A stretch of DNA of 64,000 nucleotides from Polynucleobacter sp. MWH-HuK1 (GCF_018881815.1 NZ_JACVPP010000001.1:1047097-1111096); one strand, 5' to 3'; numbered from the stretch's first letter, positions 9,001-16,659 are shown. Notes: generated by a model from the sequence alone, not told the origin. Program-made: numbers and translations.

Positions 9001-9152
9001 TGCCAATGCTGTTCTCAGGTGGTCCTGGCTCAGAAGTTACTCGCCCATTAGCGGCTGTGGTGATTGCAGGATTAATCACCTCAACAGCGTTGACTTTATT
9101 AGTATTGCCCGTTTTATATAGATGGTTTGAAGACAAAGAGGTGGAAGCATGA
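6057..9152 (+). CDS. CzcA/CusA-family heavy-metal RND efflux pump
   Basis: The 1031-residue protein has the RND plan: a first membrane helix near 10-30, a large periplasmic loop, a helix block around 335-490, a second loop, and a final helix block after 850. Family signatures are VDAFPDVTNVQVQV and the TM4 motif AIGIMVDGSVVVVEN, with Asp near 412 and Glu near 420. This TM4 motif lacks the DFG aspartate of CzcA-type Zn/Co/Cd pumps, so the ion cannot be read from homology. The start lies 14 bp after the adaptor, and the stop overlaps the PII-like gene (ATGA). The Mn2+ riboswitch in the leader suggests Mn2+ as signal or substrate; that is inference. Confidence 0.92.
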   Translation: MIERIVRLSLQQRLLVVIIAIVLLVAGLLATKRLSVDAFPDVTNVQVQVAAEAPGKSPEEVERFVTIPIELAMTGLPGLTEMRSLNRNGISVITLVFTEKTDIYFARQLVTERLIEVASRMPVGITPVLAPPSTGLGEVYQYTIDHPSDRHRELSVDELSDRRAVQDWIVRPMLRSIPGVAEINTQGGYAREYQVLVNPERLRHYQISLHEVYQALARNNANSGGGQLPTYAERYLIRGLGLITKPEDIGKIILKEVKGIPVYVRNVAEVTIGSEIRQGAAIKNGYTESVAGIIQMIRGGNAREVVNRIKLKVEEINEGKLLPDGLQIVPFYDRTDLVNAAMFNVAKVLVEGVILVIILLFLFLGDVRSSLIVVATLLLTPLLTFLVMNRYGISANLMSLGGLAIAIGIMVDGSVVVVENTFAKLGERLKGGESKNRIILEAASEVGKPVLFGVGIIILVFMPLLSLEGMEGKMFAPMAITIAIALTISLILSFTLSPVLCSYILKGGGEDDTKIVKKMRVPYERWLHWCLANPKLVVKRAIIALGISLVGFVMLGKAFIPVMQEGSITPVIVRAPNISLDESIKLEFEAIKRIMTIPGVEMAVSRLGKGESPADPGQPNESDPIVTLKPLGDRDLSQEEIAQQIREKLKTLPGIELAISQPIAARVDEMVSGVRSQVAVKIFGDELPVLQKLGSQIGQILTKMKGSNDLRIEQASGQNYLNIKIDRNAIARYGINVSDVNEVIETAIGGKQASTIYEGERRFPLVLRYPSPYRDNIDAIENIILHSPDGAQVLMRDLAEISLIEGPAQISRESGKRRLVVGVNVEGRDLGGFVKEAQELIAKNVELPQGYTLQWGGQFENMQRAMARLMIIIPLTVLAIFFLLFMLFKSIRLAGLIILVLPFASIGGVFGLFITGEYLSVPAAVGFINLWGIAVLNGVVLISFIKQLREDGYSMEDALLHGCGHRFRPVMMTASVAMLALVPMLFSGGPGSEVTRPLAAVVIAGLITSTALTLLVLPVLYRWFEDKEVEA

Positions 9153-9472
9153 TGGAAGTTAAAGCGGTCATTCGCCCCAATAAATTACCCGCCCTCCGAG
9201 CGGCTCTGATGGAAACACCTGGTTTCCCAGGGATGACCGTAGCCAAGGTGGAAGGATGTAGCGCACCTTCAAAAACAAATAAGTCGAATATCAAAGACGA
9301 ATTAACAGACTACTCGGCAAAAGTAAGGGTGGAAATTATTTGCAATGATGAGGTTGCTGAGTTACTCATGGATCGCATCGTCACAGTATGCCAGACAGGA
9401 CAGGTAGGAGACGGAGTAGTGTGGTGCACCGAAGTGCCTAAAGCATTCTTTATTGCTAAATCAAGCTCGTAG
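9149..9472 (+). CDS. PII-like protein of the RND-linked (PII-NG) type
   Basis: The 107-residue protein opens MMEVKAVIRPNKLPALRAAL, the beta1-alpha1 signature of PII signal proteins, and ends with the PII-like strand-helix IVTVCQTGQVGDGVVWCTEV. The canonical T-loop with the uridylylated Tyr is missing; in its place is a Lys/Asn/Ser-rich loop with a Cys (GCSAPSKTNKSN). A PII subgroup lacking the PROSITE signatures and sitting beside heavy-metal RND genes (PII-NG) has been described, and this fits. It is translationally coupled to the pump by a 4-bp overlap, suggesting it senses a nucleotide or metal and modulates the pump. ATG 9152 is an alternative start. Confidence 0.8.
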   Translation: MMEVKAVIRPNKLPALRAALMETPGFPGMTVAKVEGCSAPSKTNKSNIKDELTDYSAKVRVEIICNDEVAELLMDRIVTVCQTGQVGDGVVWCTEVPKAFFIAKSSS

Positions 9473-10006
9473 TTAGGATTTAATCACTTCCAAAACCTCT
9501 TTGAATACGCCATTCTTGGCAGACTCAAGCCATTCGAATGCCAGCATTTCAGTGGTGATGAGATGTACTCCAGCTGAGCCTAGTCTGTGAAGTGCAATAT
9601 CTCTGTCTAATACTCTACGAGATCCAACTGCATCGACCAAAATAGAGACTTTAAAGTTCTGGCGTAATAACTCTAATGCAGTTTGCATGACGCAGACATG
9701 AGTTTCGCAGCCACCTAGGATCAGATGCTCCCGATTCTTACACAGGGCATCAATAAGACCATCTTGACAAGCATCAAAATGCTCTTTTGTAACGGTTTTA
9801 TCGCAAAAAGCAGCGATTTCTTTAAGGTTGTGCCCGATGCTTTGAGGGCTTTGCTCAGTCCCAAGTATGGGTACTTGCAGTAGTTGTGCAATCTTGGAAA
9901 TTTTGATGCACTGTTGCGCTACTTTATCGCTTTCATAAATCGAGGGCATTAATCGACTTTGCAGGTCGATCAAAATTAGGGTGGACCGATTTGCTTGGAT
10001 TTTCAA
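9473..10006 (-). CDS. Isochorismatase-family cysteine hydrolase
   Basis: This is a 177-residue isochorismatase-fold protein. The catalytic Asp is in LILIDLQSRL near residue 13, the Lys in VTKEHFDAC near 75, and the nucleophilic Cys follows a cis-peptide region in GGCETHVCVMQTALELL (second Cys). It resembles YcaC-like and nicotinamidase-related hydrolases; the substrate is unknown. The start is a TTG without a clear ribosome-binding site; a seven-codon reading frame (MATDVFH) overlaps it as ATTGA and could couple translation. It lies 48 bp after the uspA stop with an 18-bp perfect inverted repeat between, and converges with the PII-like gene with no gap. Confidence 0.8.
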   Translation of the reverse strand: MKIQANRSTLILIDLQSRLMPSIYESDKVAQQCIKISKIAQLLQVPILGTEQSPQSIGHNLKEIAAFCDKTVTKEHFDACQDGLIDALCKNREHLILGGCETHVCVMQTALELLRQNFKVSILVDAVGSRRVLDRDIALHRLGSAGVHLITTEMLAFEWLESAKNGVFKEVLEVIKS

Positions 10007-10017
10007 TGGAATACGTC

Positions 10018-10035
10018 GGTCGCCATGTGGCGACC
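10018..10035. promoter_or_regulatory. Perfect inverted repeat between uspA and the isochorismatase gene
   Basis: GGTCGCC ATGT GGCGACC is a 7-bp perfect stem with a four-base loop, 12 bp upstream of the downstream gene's TTG start. There is no T-run, so it is more likely an RNA hairpin affecting processing or translation, or an operator, than a terminator. Confidence 0.4.
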
Positions 10036-10054
10036 AACTAAGAGGGGTATGAAA

Positions 10055-10480
10055 CTATTTGATCAGTAAAACAGGTTGTTTTGCTGAACTAGCAACACGC
10101 TGAGCAACAGAGCCAATTAATACATCTAGCAAACCACTGCGGCCTTTAACGCCCATCACAATCATGTCAACCTTGTCTTTATTCGCAGCAGCAATAATCT
10201 CTTGAGAGATAGCACCACGCTTAATGACCATATTGTGTTTAACTCCGGCTGCATCCAATACTTTCTGAGCAGGTTTTAATTCTTTTTCGCTAACTTCGCG
10301 TAAATAGTCGTCTACAACACTTTTGGCAACAAATTGTTTGACATGGCCAAGGCCAATATCATCATGTACGCTAATTAATGTCACTGTTACAGTACTGCGT
10401 GAATTTTTTGCAAGTTTTGCAACGTATTTAACTGCATTTAAAGAAGATTTTGAACCATCGATTGGTAACAATACTTTCAT
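10055..10480 (-). CDS. Universal stress protein, UspA family
   Basis: A single-domain Usp of 141 residues. MKVLLPIDGSKSSLNAVKYV is the first strand and ATP-ribose loop, and VDMIVMGVKGRSGLLDVLIG, then SVAQRV, matches the Gx2Gx9G(S/T) ATP-binding motif of ATP-binding Usp proteins. It is a cytosolic stress protein of the type induced by growth arrest. It is upstream of the isochorismatase-like gene on the same strand. GGGGTCGACGAG precedes the ATG. Confidence 0.9.
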   Translation of the reverse strand: MKVLLPIDGSKSSLNAVKYVAKLAKNSRSTVTVTLISVHDDIGLGHVKQFVAKSVVDDYLREVSEKELKPAQKVLDAAGVKHNMVIKRGAISQEIIAAANKDKVDMIVMGVKGRSGLLDVLIGSVAQRVASSAKQPVLLIK

Positions 10481-10554
10481 CTCGTCGACCCCTTTATATT
10501 TAAATTTATATTTCTTAAGTTTAAGTTAAATGTAGTTTGTAAACAATCATTGTT

Positions 10555-10791
10555 TTATGGTCTGTATGGCCTGATGATGGACTCGAGGCCGTAAGTGTCC
10601 TTGTTTTCTTCCATTTTCTGGATACTTTTTATGAGCTTAGTTACTTCTTTGCAGCCCATTTTTCTCAGTTTTTTTGGATCCACTCCATAGGTATCCACGA
10701 GTCGTCGACGGCGAGCTGAGCATATTTGGAATCGAATTATCCAAAATAACGCAAACAAGGCGGGCGATAGGAAAAGAAGGATTAATGTCAT
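10555..10791 (-). CDS. Small single-pass membrane protein, unknown function
   Basis: The 78-residue protein has one N-terminal membrane segment (LILLFLSPALFALFWIIRF), then a basic patch (CSARRRRLVDTYG) and a charged cytosolic tail ending SIIRPYRP. The positive-inside rule puts the C-terminus in the cytosol. No family is recognised. It lies 75 bp upstream of uspA on the same strand and is divergent from the DUF4239-like gene with a 100-bp gap. The clean membrane/basic/charged layout and good spacing support a real gene, but no domain proves it. Confidence 0.55.
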   Translation of the reverse strand: MTLILLFLSPALFALFWIIRFQICSARRRRLVDTYGVDPKKLRKMGCKEVTKLIKSIQKMEENKDTYGLESIIRPYRP

Positions 10792-10891
10792 ATGCTTATC
10801 GTATGCCTATTCAAAAGATGCGTGAAGCCTCTGGGCTGGTATAAGTTTAGTATACGAATAACTTAATTTAAAAAAGAAGTAATAATCGGCT

Positions 10892-11680
10892 ATGTTTAGT
10901 TCCAATTTGCATGCTGTAGCATTTTCTCCCTTATTGTTCGCTTTTGCAGTATTGCTCTTTACTGCATTTGGATGGTTATTTGGGTACTATCGTTTAAAAG
11001 CACATAAGGATGAGAGCGTGATTGTGCGTGATCCCTTGGTGACAGCTATCTTTGGTCTAACCGCATTAGTTTTGGGATTCACTTTTTCAGGATCGGCGTC
11101 TCGATATTCTGGTCAGATAGACTCGATGCGCAATCAAGCCCAAGCTCTATATAAGGTTTACGGTTCTTTAAAGTATCTTGCGCCAAGTGATCAGCTTGAA
11201 GTTAAGAAGTCTCTAGATAAATTATTAGACACTCGGTTAAATGCATTTGCTAATATCAAATCCATGGCCGATGTTGATGTTCAGTTAGAAAATATACTGG
11301 CCGCAGTTAGAAAGATTCAAGAGCAGGTAATAACGGCTGCTGCCAACGCTCCCGCCAAGAATCAGCCCCTCATATCGGGCATACTGATGCCGCAGGTTAA
11401 AGATTTGAGTGTGGCTATTTCAGCAGGCAATATTGGTATTAAATCTCATCCACCTACCTTATTAATGAGATTTTTATTTGGTTTGTTATGCGTCACCGCC
11501 TTCTTGATTGGGTACACCATGGCAGTAAAAAAAGAGAATGACTGGTTATTAGCCGCTTTCTATACCACCGTGATTGGGGTGACGCTCTATGTAATTCTTT
11601 CTCTGGAGTTTCCTAATCTTTTGATGCCTTACGAAGAGATTAATAAAGACTTTTTATTGCTAAGGGATGCAGTGAAGTAA
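10892..11680 (+). CDS. DUF4239/bestrophin-like membrane protein
   Basis: The 262-residue protein has two N-terminal membrane segments (about 10-32 and 48-66), a soluble helical middle (70-180) and two C-terminal segments (about 190-212 and 218-237). The run DPLVTAIFGLTALVLGFTFS followed by ASRYSGQID... and NQAQAL resembles the DUF4239 bestrophin-like family, thought to be channels, but no function is established here. AAGAAGTAA precedes the ATG. It converges with a LysR gene. Confidence 0.6.
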   Translation: MFSSNLHAVAFSPLLFAFAVLLFTAFGWLFGYYRLKAHKDESVIVRDPLVTAIFGLTALVLGFTFSGSASRYSGQIDSMRNQAQALYKVYGSLKYLAPSDQLEVKKSLDKLLDTRLNAFANIKSMADVDVQLENILAAVRKIQEQVITAAANAPAKNQPLISGILMPQVKDLSVAISAGNIGIKSHPPTLLMRFLFGLLCVTAFLIGYTMAVKKENDWLLAAFYTTVIGVTLYVILSLEFPNLLMPYEEINKDFLLLRDAVK

Positions 11681-11685
11681 TGTAT

Positions 11686-11704
11686 TTGGATGGCGCACAT
11701 CCAA
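11686..11704. terminator. Weak hairpin between convergent genes
   Basis: TTGGATG GCGCA CATCCAA is a perfect 7-bp stem just after the DUF4239-like stop. The T-run is missing, so termination is uncertain. Confidence 0.35.
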
Positions 11705-11717
11705 TCCATTGATGGAC

Positions 11718-12623
11718 TTATTGATTTAACAGGTGTTGGCTTAAAAGGCTGGTGGCAGGGGCATGGCTAAGGCCCGCCTTAGTTGCGACTAGCAGGTTTC
11801 TCTTGGCCCAATCATCTTTAAGTTCTATTGCCTTCAGCCCCATGGCCTTAATTTGAGCGGCACAAGCCTGAATAGGCAATACGCCTATGCCTAAATTGAC
11901 GGCAATCATTTGGCACATCGCATCATAGCTGCGTACCTGAATACGTAAACTCATTTGCTTGCCGAGCTTCTCAGCACTACGTGAGGTGAGCTCAAGGAGA
12001 GAACTGCCTCGATTAAGTCCTACGAAATCATATTCAAGACACTCTTCAAATGAAATACTTTTTCTTTTGCTTAGAGGGTGATCTTTACTGCAGGCAATAA
12101 CCAGTTGGTCTTTGCCCATAATGTGAGTTTCTAATCCGGTAGTAATGGGGCCTTGCGCAAAAACACCAATATCTGCAATACCATCCATTAGCGCTCTTAC
12201 AATGTCGCCACTGAGTTGCTCTTCCACCTCAACTTGTATTTCTGGATAGTCTTTTAAAAAGCTTGCTAAAGCTGATGGCAGAAACTCTGTTAAAGCAGAC
12301 ATATTAGCCCAAAGTCGAACGTGACCTTTGACACCTTTGGAATATTCGCCCAGCTCATTACTCAATTGCTCAAAACCTTGAAACAAACGCAGAGCATGTT
12401 GCATGACAGCATGGCCAGCGTGTGTCAATGTGACGCCCTTTACGGAGCGGTCCAGCAGAGCCATACCTACGGTTTCTTCAAATTCAGAAATCCGTCTACT
12501 GGCAGCAGATAACGCTAAATTGCACTCGTTTGCACCCTTCGTGATGCTCCCGGATTGAACGATCGCGCAGAATAGCTTGAGGGTAACAAAGTCAACTCTG
12601 GCGGGGTTTAGAGGGGATTTCAT
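11718..12623 (-). CDS. LysR-family transcriptional regulator
   Basis: The 301-residue protein has the LysR winged helix at residues 8-68 (VDFVTLKLFCAIVQSGSITK, then GANECNLALSAASRRISEFEE) and a two-lobed effector domain from about 95. It is divergent from the CoA-transferase gene with a 111-bp gap, the classic arrangement for controlling that operon. An imperfect palindrome covers its start codon. The effector is unknown; a short-chain acyl-CoA or dicarboxylic acid from the adjacent pathway is a guess. Confidence 0.85.
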   Translation of the reverse strand: MKSPLNPARVDFVTLKLFCAIVQSGSITKGANECNLALSAASRRISEFEETVGMALLDRSVKGVTLTHAGHAVMQHALRLFQGFEQLSNELGEYSKGVKGHVRLWANMSALTEFLPSALASFLKDYPEIQVEVEEQLSGDIVRALMDGIADIGVFAQGPITTGLETHIMGKDQLVIACSKDHPLSKRKSISFEECLEYDFVGLNRGSSLLELTSRSAEKLGKQMSLRIQVRSYDAMCQMIAVNLGIGVLPIQACAAQIKAMGLKAIELKDDWAKRNLLVATKAGLSHAPATSLLSQHLLNQ

Positions 12624-12640
12624 GGGGTAATTTTACCCAT
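12622..12640. promoter_or_regulatory. Imperfect palindrome over the lysR start, candidate operator
   Basis: ATGGGGTAATTTTACCCAT is a near-perfect dyad overlapping the lysR start codon. A half-site TACCCAT recurs at 12665-12671. This is typical autoregulatory geometry for a divergent LysR pair. Confidence 0.45.
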
Positions 12641-12734
12641 ACCTTCGCAAAATGAGAAGGATGTACCCATAAATAGCAATTTTCAGCCTTAATGAAGAAA
12701 GGTAAATTGGCGTAAAAGCAATTCAGGGGAATGT

Positions 12735-13928
12735 ATGGAGCCATTAGCAAACTTAAAGGTCGTCGAGATGGGGCAGCTTATTGCTGGGCCATTTGCAGCA
12801 AAAACATTGGCTGATTTTGGGGCTGATGTCATTAAGATCGAGCCACCCAAAGTTGGCGATGCTTTGCGTAAATGGCGACTATTAAAAGATGGCACCTCAA
12901 TTTGGTGGCAAGTACAGTCGCGTAATAAACGTTCTCTCTCTTTGGATTTAAAAGAGGCAGAGGCTCAAGATATCGTCAGAACCCTACTTAAAGAAGCGGA
13001 TGTATTAATTGAAAACTTTCGTCCAGGAACATTAGAAAGTTGGGGTCTTGATCCAGAAAAATTACTTGAACTCAATCCTAAACTGATTGTTCTGCGGATT
13101 AGCGGTTATGGTCAGACAGGTCCATACAGGGATAAGCCTGGCTTTGGTGTTGTTGCAGAAGCTATGGGCGGCTTACGTCACCTCACTGCTGAGCCTGGAA
13201 GAGTGCCTGTTCGTGTGGGTATCAGTATTGGCGACACTTTGGCTTCATTACATGGTGTGATTGGTATTTTGTTGGCACTGCAGGAGCGACACAACAGTGG
13301 CAAAGGTCAAATTATTGATATTGCTTTGTATGAGGCGGTATTTAATTGTATGGAAAGTTTGCTTCCTGAGTACAGTGCATTCGGTGAGGTTCGCCAAGCG
13401 GCTGGAAGTGCTTTGCCAGGCATAGCGCCAACTAATGCGTATCAATGCGCAGATGGTGGTTATGTATTAGTTGCGGGTAACGGGGATAGTATTTTTAAAA
13501 GACTGATGGCTGTGATTGGCCGAGATGATTTAGGCAATGATCCGCAGCTAGAAAATAATGATGGACGTGTAAAGCGTGTAGTGGAGTTGGATCAAGCAAT
13601 TGGTGAATGGGCAAAAACACTCAGCACTACTAAAGTATTAGAAGTGCTCGATTCGGTTGCTGTGCCAGCAGGACGTATTTATACCGTTGCTGATATCGCA
13701 AATGACCCCCATTACAAGGCTAGGGAAAATATTCAGACTATTCAAATGAAGGACGGTAGCAAGGTAGATGTTCCTGGCGTGATACCAAAATTGTCTCGAA
13801 CACCGGGATCTATTAAGGCACTTGCACCAGATATCGGGCAGAACACTGATGAGATATTAAAGAGCATCGGTTTAACCGATGATCAAGTGGCTTCTTTAAA
13901 AGAGCGCGGCATTGCATTTACGAAGTAA
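12735..13928 (+). CDS. CaiB/BaiF (class III) CoA-transferase
   Basis: The 397-residue protein has the family opening (LKVVEMGQLIAGPFAAKTLA), DVIKIEPPKVGDALRKW and the catalytic Asp at about 167 in GISIGDTLASLHG. Members move CoA between carboxylic acids, usually from succinyl-CoA. It is first in an operon-like run with an HMG-CoA-lyase-like enzyme and a VOC protein, so it may activate a 3-hydroxy-3-methyl dicarboxylate (HMG- or citramalate-like) that the lyase then cleaves; this is inference. A divergent LysR gene is the likely regulator. Confidence 0.88.
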   Translation: MEPLANLKVVEMGQLIAGPFAAKTLADFGADVIKIEPPKVGDALRKWRLLKDGTSIWWQVQSRNKRSLSLDLKEAEAQDIVRTLLKEADVLIENFRPGTLESWGLDPEKLLELNPKLIVLRISGYGQTGPYRDKPGFGVVAEAMGGLRHLTAEPGRVPVRVGISIGDTLASLHGVIGILLALQERHNSGKGQIIDIALYEAVFNCMESLLPEYSAFGEVRQAAGSALPGIAPTNAYQCADGGYVLVAGNGDSIFKRLMAVIGRDDLGNDPQLENNDGRVKRVVELDQAIGEWAKTLSTTKVLEVLDSVAVPAGRIYTVADIANDPHYKARENIQTIQMKDGSKVDVPGVIPKLSRTPGSIKALAPDIGQNTDEILKSIGLTDDQVASLKERGIAFTK

Positions 13929-14007
13929 ATGAAAATTAAAAGAAAAGATAAGAAAGCTAATAAGAGAAAAATAAACAAAGTAAAAAAGAGGAAAATAAAG
14001 AGAAAAA
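13929..14007 (+). other. Purine-rich intergenic spacer
   Basis: The 79-bp spacer is almost pure A/G on the + strand, made of repeated AAA/AAG/AGA words, and runs into the ribosome-binding region of the lyase gene (AAAGAGAAAA). It can be read as a 33-codon Lys/Arg peptide, but composition explains that better than selection. A similar purine-rich stretch follows rhlE (60796-60842). Confidence 0.5.
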
Positions 14008-14943
14008 ATGACCAGAATTTATTTCAATGACGTTGTAACCAGAGATGGCTTTCAGATTGAACCTAACTTTATTCCAACGGACGACAAGGTAAGGTTGGTG
14101 GATGAGCTCAGTGACTGTGGCTTTGCCAAAATTGAGGTGACCTCATTTACTTCACCAAAGTCAATTCCAATGCTCAGAGATGCCGAAGAAGTAATGGGCA
14201 GAATTAAAAGGGTTCCAGGGGTTGAGTACACGGTATTGGTACCTAATTTACGTGGTGCCGAACGTGCATTTGAATCCAAGGCTGATGAATTCAATCTGGT
14301 GATGTCAACATCCGAGACGCATAACTTGGCTAATCTTAGAATGGGGCGAGAAAAGAGTTTTGCTGGATTAGCGCAAGTTATCAAGTTCGTTAATGGCAGA
14401 ACACCAATCAATGTTTCGCTCTCAACGTGCTTTGGTTGTCCTATGGAGGGTGAAGTTCCTCAAGTAGTAGTTGAGCAATTTGCACAGCGCTTTGCCGACT
14501 TGGGTGTGAGAGGTCTTACGATTTGCGACACAACCGGTATGGCCAATCCAGATCAAGTAAAAAAGATGAGTGAGGCATTGCAAAAGCAATTTCCGAGCTT
14601 GCAATTGACTTTGCACTTTCACAACACGAGAGGTATGGGCTTGGCTAACGTTCTGGCTGCAGTGCAATCTGGGATTGTTCGCTTTGACGGTTCCTTGGGT
14701 GGCTTAGGCGGATGTCCATATGCCCCTGGAGCAAGTGGCAACATCTCAAGTGAGGATGCTATTCATATGCTCGATGCAATGGGGTATGACACGGGCATGA
14801 ATATTCCTAAGTTGTTACAGCTAGCAAAAGAGTTACCTCAGATCGTAGGGCATGAAGTTCCAGGGCAGGTGGCCAAGGCAGGTATCACCTACACATTACA
14901 TCCAGAGCCAAGCTACGTAGATGAATTGCGTCGCGCTCAATAA
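14008..14943 (+). CDS. Hydroxymethylglutaryl-CoA lyase family (HMGL-like) enzyme
   Basis: A TIM-barrel lyase of 311 residues. The catalytic Arg-Asp pair is in VVTRDGFQIEPNFI (residues 13-14), metal-ligand histidines are in LTLHFHNTRGMG near 204-207, and the conserved active-site Cys is in GGLGGCPYAPGASGN near 235. These fit HMG-CoA lyases, which split 3-hydroxy-3-methylglutaryl-CoA into acetyl-CoA and acetoacetate; related enzymes cleave citramalyl-CoA. It lies 79 bp downstream of the CoA-transferase and 14 bp upstream of a VOC gene. Exact substrate is open. Confidence 0.88.
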   Translation: MTRIYFNDVVTRDGFQIEPNFIPTDDKVRLVDELSDCGFAKIEVTSFTSPKSIPMLRDAEEVMGRIKRVPGVEYTVLVPNLRGAERAFESKADEFNLVMSTSETHNLANLRMGREKSFAGLAQVIKFVNGRTPINVSLSTCFGCPMEGEVPQVVVEQFAQRFADLGVRGLTICDTTGMANPDQVKKMSEALQKQFPSLQLTLHFHNTRGMGLANVLAAVQSGIVRFDGSLGGLGGCPYAPGASGNISSEDAIHMLDAMGYDTGMNIPKLLQLAKELPQIVGHEVPGQVAKAGITYTLHPEPSYVDELRRAQ

Positions 14944-14957
14944 TTAGGAAATAGATC

Positions 14958-15350
14958 ATGATTGACCATTTAGATCACCTAGTACTCACTACCGCTAAGG
15001 AAGCGGAGTGCGTAGATTTTTACACCCGCGTTATGGGTATGAAACTGGAATCATTCATTGGTGGTACTCCACCGGTAGAACGCAAGGCATTTAAGTTCGG
15101 CAACCAAAAAATTAACTTACATATCAAGGGCAAAGAGTTTGAGCCCAAGGCGGATACTCCGACACCTGGGGCGCTCGATCTGTGTTTTATTGCTGATCGC
15201 TCCCTAGAGCAGGTGATTGCAAAGCTCAAAGCAGAGGCGTGGCCCATTATTGAAGGCCCAGTGGTCCGTACTGGCGCAACACAAAAGATTAACTCGGTAT
15301 ATGTACGAGACCCAGATCAGAACTTGATTGAAATTTCTGAGCTAATTTAA
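14958..15350 (+). CDS. VOC (glyoxalase/dioxygenase superfamily) protein
   Basis: The 130-residue single-module VOC protein opens MIDHLDHLVLTTAKEAECVD and ends SVYVRDPDQNLIEISEL. His7 near the first strand and the terminal Glu of LIEI are the usual metal ligands, with a middle His in KINLHIKG. It could be a lactoylglutathione-lyase-like or ring-cleavage-type enzyme; the family alone does not give the substrate. It follows the lyase by 14 bp, in the same operon. Confidence 0.85.
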   Translation: MIDHLDHLVLTTAKEAECVDFYTRVMGMKLESFIGGTPPVERKAFKFGNQKINLHIKGKEFEPKADTPTPGALDLCFIADRSLEQVIAKLKAEAWPIIEGPVVRTGATQKINSVYVRDPDQNLIEISELI

Positions 15351-15381
15351 TCGCCTATAAATCAATATTGCACACTGAGTT

Positions 15382-15582
15382 ATGACTAATCATTCTGAAA
15401 TGGATTCCAAAGATGAGGAAGATCTCCAAAGGGAGGGCTCTGTGCCGGAAACCCCTAAAAATGAGAATGAGACAAAAGAGAATGAGACTCCAGCAAGCTC
15501 TTGCGATTCCAGAAAGAAGAATCTCAGTAAACGTGAAATCATGGAAGAGTTATCCCGTGCCCGATTCCCTTGGGACGAATAA
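15382..15582 (+). CDS. Small acidic hydrophilic protein, unknown
   Basis: The 66-residue protein is dominated by Glu, Asp, Asn, Lys and Ser and is probably disordered for 45 residues, with a C-terminal amphipathic stretch KKNLSKREIMEELSRARFPWDE. It starts 31 bp after the VOC stop on the same strand. The ribosome-binding site is weak. No family is recognised; low complexity makes it hard to prove as a gene. Confidence 0.45.
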   Translation: MTNHSEMDSKDEEDLQREGSVPETPKNENETKENETPASSCDSRKKNLSKREIMEELSRARFPWDE

Positions 15583-15658
15583 ACACAGATTCCCAGTAGA
15601 ACCATATAATTGCTAGCTATAGCAGTTAGCAAAAAATACTACAAAAGGGATGACATCA

Positions 15659-16528
15659 ATGAGTAATAAGTTAAGAGTAGGCTTTATTGGCCTTGGCATC
15701 ATGGGTCAAAGCATGGCGGGGCATATATTAGCTGCTGGCCATCCCTTGAATGTTTTTAATCGCTCAAAAGCCAAGACCGATGATTTAGTTGCTAAAGGCG
15801 CTAAGTGGTTTGACACGATCGGCGACCTTGCTGCTGAGTCCGATGTCATTATCACGATGGTTGGTTATCCATCTGATGTTGAGCAGGTTTATTTCGGTGC
15901 AGGCAATATTTTGGATCGCGCCAAGAATGCCTATCTCATTGATATGACAACTTCTAGCCCATCTTTGGCCAAGAAGATTGCGGATGAAGCAGAAAAGCGT
16001 GGTTGCCATAGTTTGGATGCACCTGTATCTGGTGGTGATATTGGCGCACGTAATGCCAAACTCTCCATCATGGTGGGTGGTAAGCAAGCTGACTTTGATG
16101 CGGTGCTTCCGATTCTGAAAATCATGGGTACTAATGTTGTATTGCAGGGCGGCCCTGGAGCCGGCCAACATACCAAGATGTGTAATCAGATTGTGATCGC
16201 GGGAACCATCATGGGTGTAGGTGAAGGCTTGGGTTACGCTAAATCAGTAGGCCTCAATCCTGCAACGGTCATGGAGTCTATTGGTGGCGGTGCTGCATCC
16301 GGTTTTCAGTTGATCAATCTAGGCGCAAAGATGATTGTTGGTGACTATGCCCCAGGTTTCTATGTAGAACACTTCTTAAAAGATTTAGGTATTGCATTAG
16401 AGGAGGCGGATAAAGTGAAGCTTGAGTTACCAGCACTAGCCTTAGCGAAAAAGCTTTACGATGAGTTAGTTGCCAATGGCTGCTCGCGTGATGGAACGCA
16501 AGTGATCTATACGCGCTATATCAAGTAA
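15659..16528 (+). CDS. NAD(P)-dependent beta-hydroxyacid dehydrogenase (3-hydroxyisobutyrate / tartronate semialdehyde reductase family)
   Basis: The protein has 289 residues from ATG 15659, where AAAAGGG is correctly spaced; ATG 15650 abuts that site and is less likely. Residues 5-25 are the Rossmann loop GFIGLGIMGQSMAGHILAAG. DAPVSGGDIGA near 124 is the substrate loop, and the catalytic Lys is in GAGQHTKMCNQIV near 172. It resembles 2-hydroxy-3-oxopropionate reductase (GarR/GlxR) and 3-hydroxyisobutyrate dehydrogenase. It ends in a strong terminator and may be its own unit or close the CoA-transferase operon. Confidence 0.85.
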   Translation: MSNKLRVGFIGLGIMGQSMAGHILAAGHPLNVFNRSKAKTDDLVAKGAKWFDTIGDLAAESDVIITMVGYPSDVEQVYFGAGNILDRAKNAYLIDMTTSSPSLAKKIADEAEKRGCHSLDAPVSGGDIGARNAKLSIMVGGKQADFDAVLPILKIMGTNVVLQGGPGAGQHTKMCNQIVIAGTIMGVGEGLGYAKSVGLNPATVMESIGGGAASGFQLINLGAKMIVGDYAPGFYVEHFLKDLGIALEEADKVKLELPALALAKKLYDELVANGCSRDGTQVIYTRYIK

Positions 16529-16560
16529 ATCAGATTTAGCGGCAGGTTTCTTATTGCTAG

Positions 16561-16587
16561 AAAAGGCCACCCTCGGGTGGCTTTTTT
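16561..16587 (+). terminator. Rho-independent terminator
   Basis: GCCACC CTCG GGTGGC followed by six T residues, preceded by AAAA: a textbook hairpin after the dehydrogenase. Confidence 0.9.
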
Positions 16588-16659
16588 ATTGCATCCAATA
16601 AACCTGAGTAATTTTGTTATGTATTTCGGATAGTCATCCTAAGAGCGCATACTTAAGGG

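Noticed and set aside
13931..14032. 33-codon Lys/Arg-rich peptide in the purine-rich spacer
   Set aside because: Composition alone explains it; there is no ribosome-binding site and it runs out of frame into the lyase gene.
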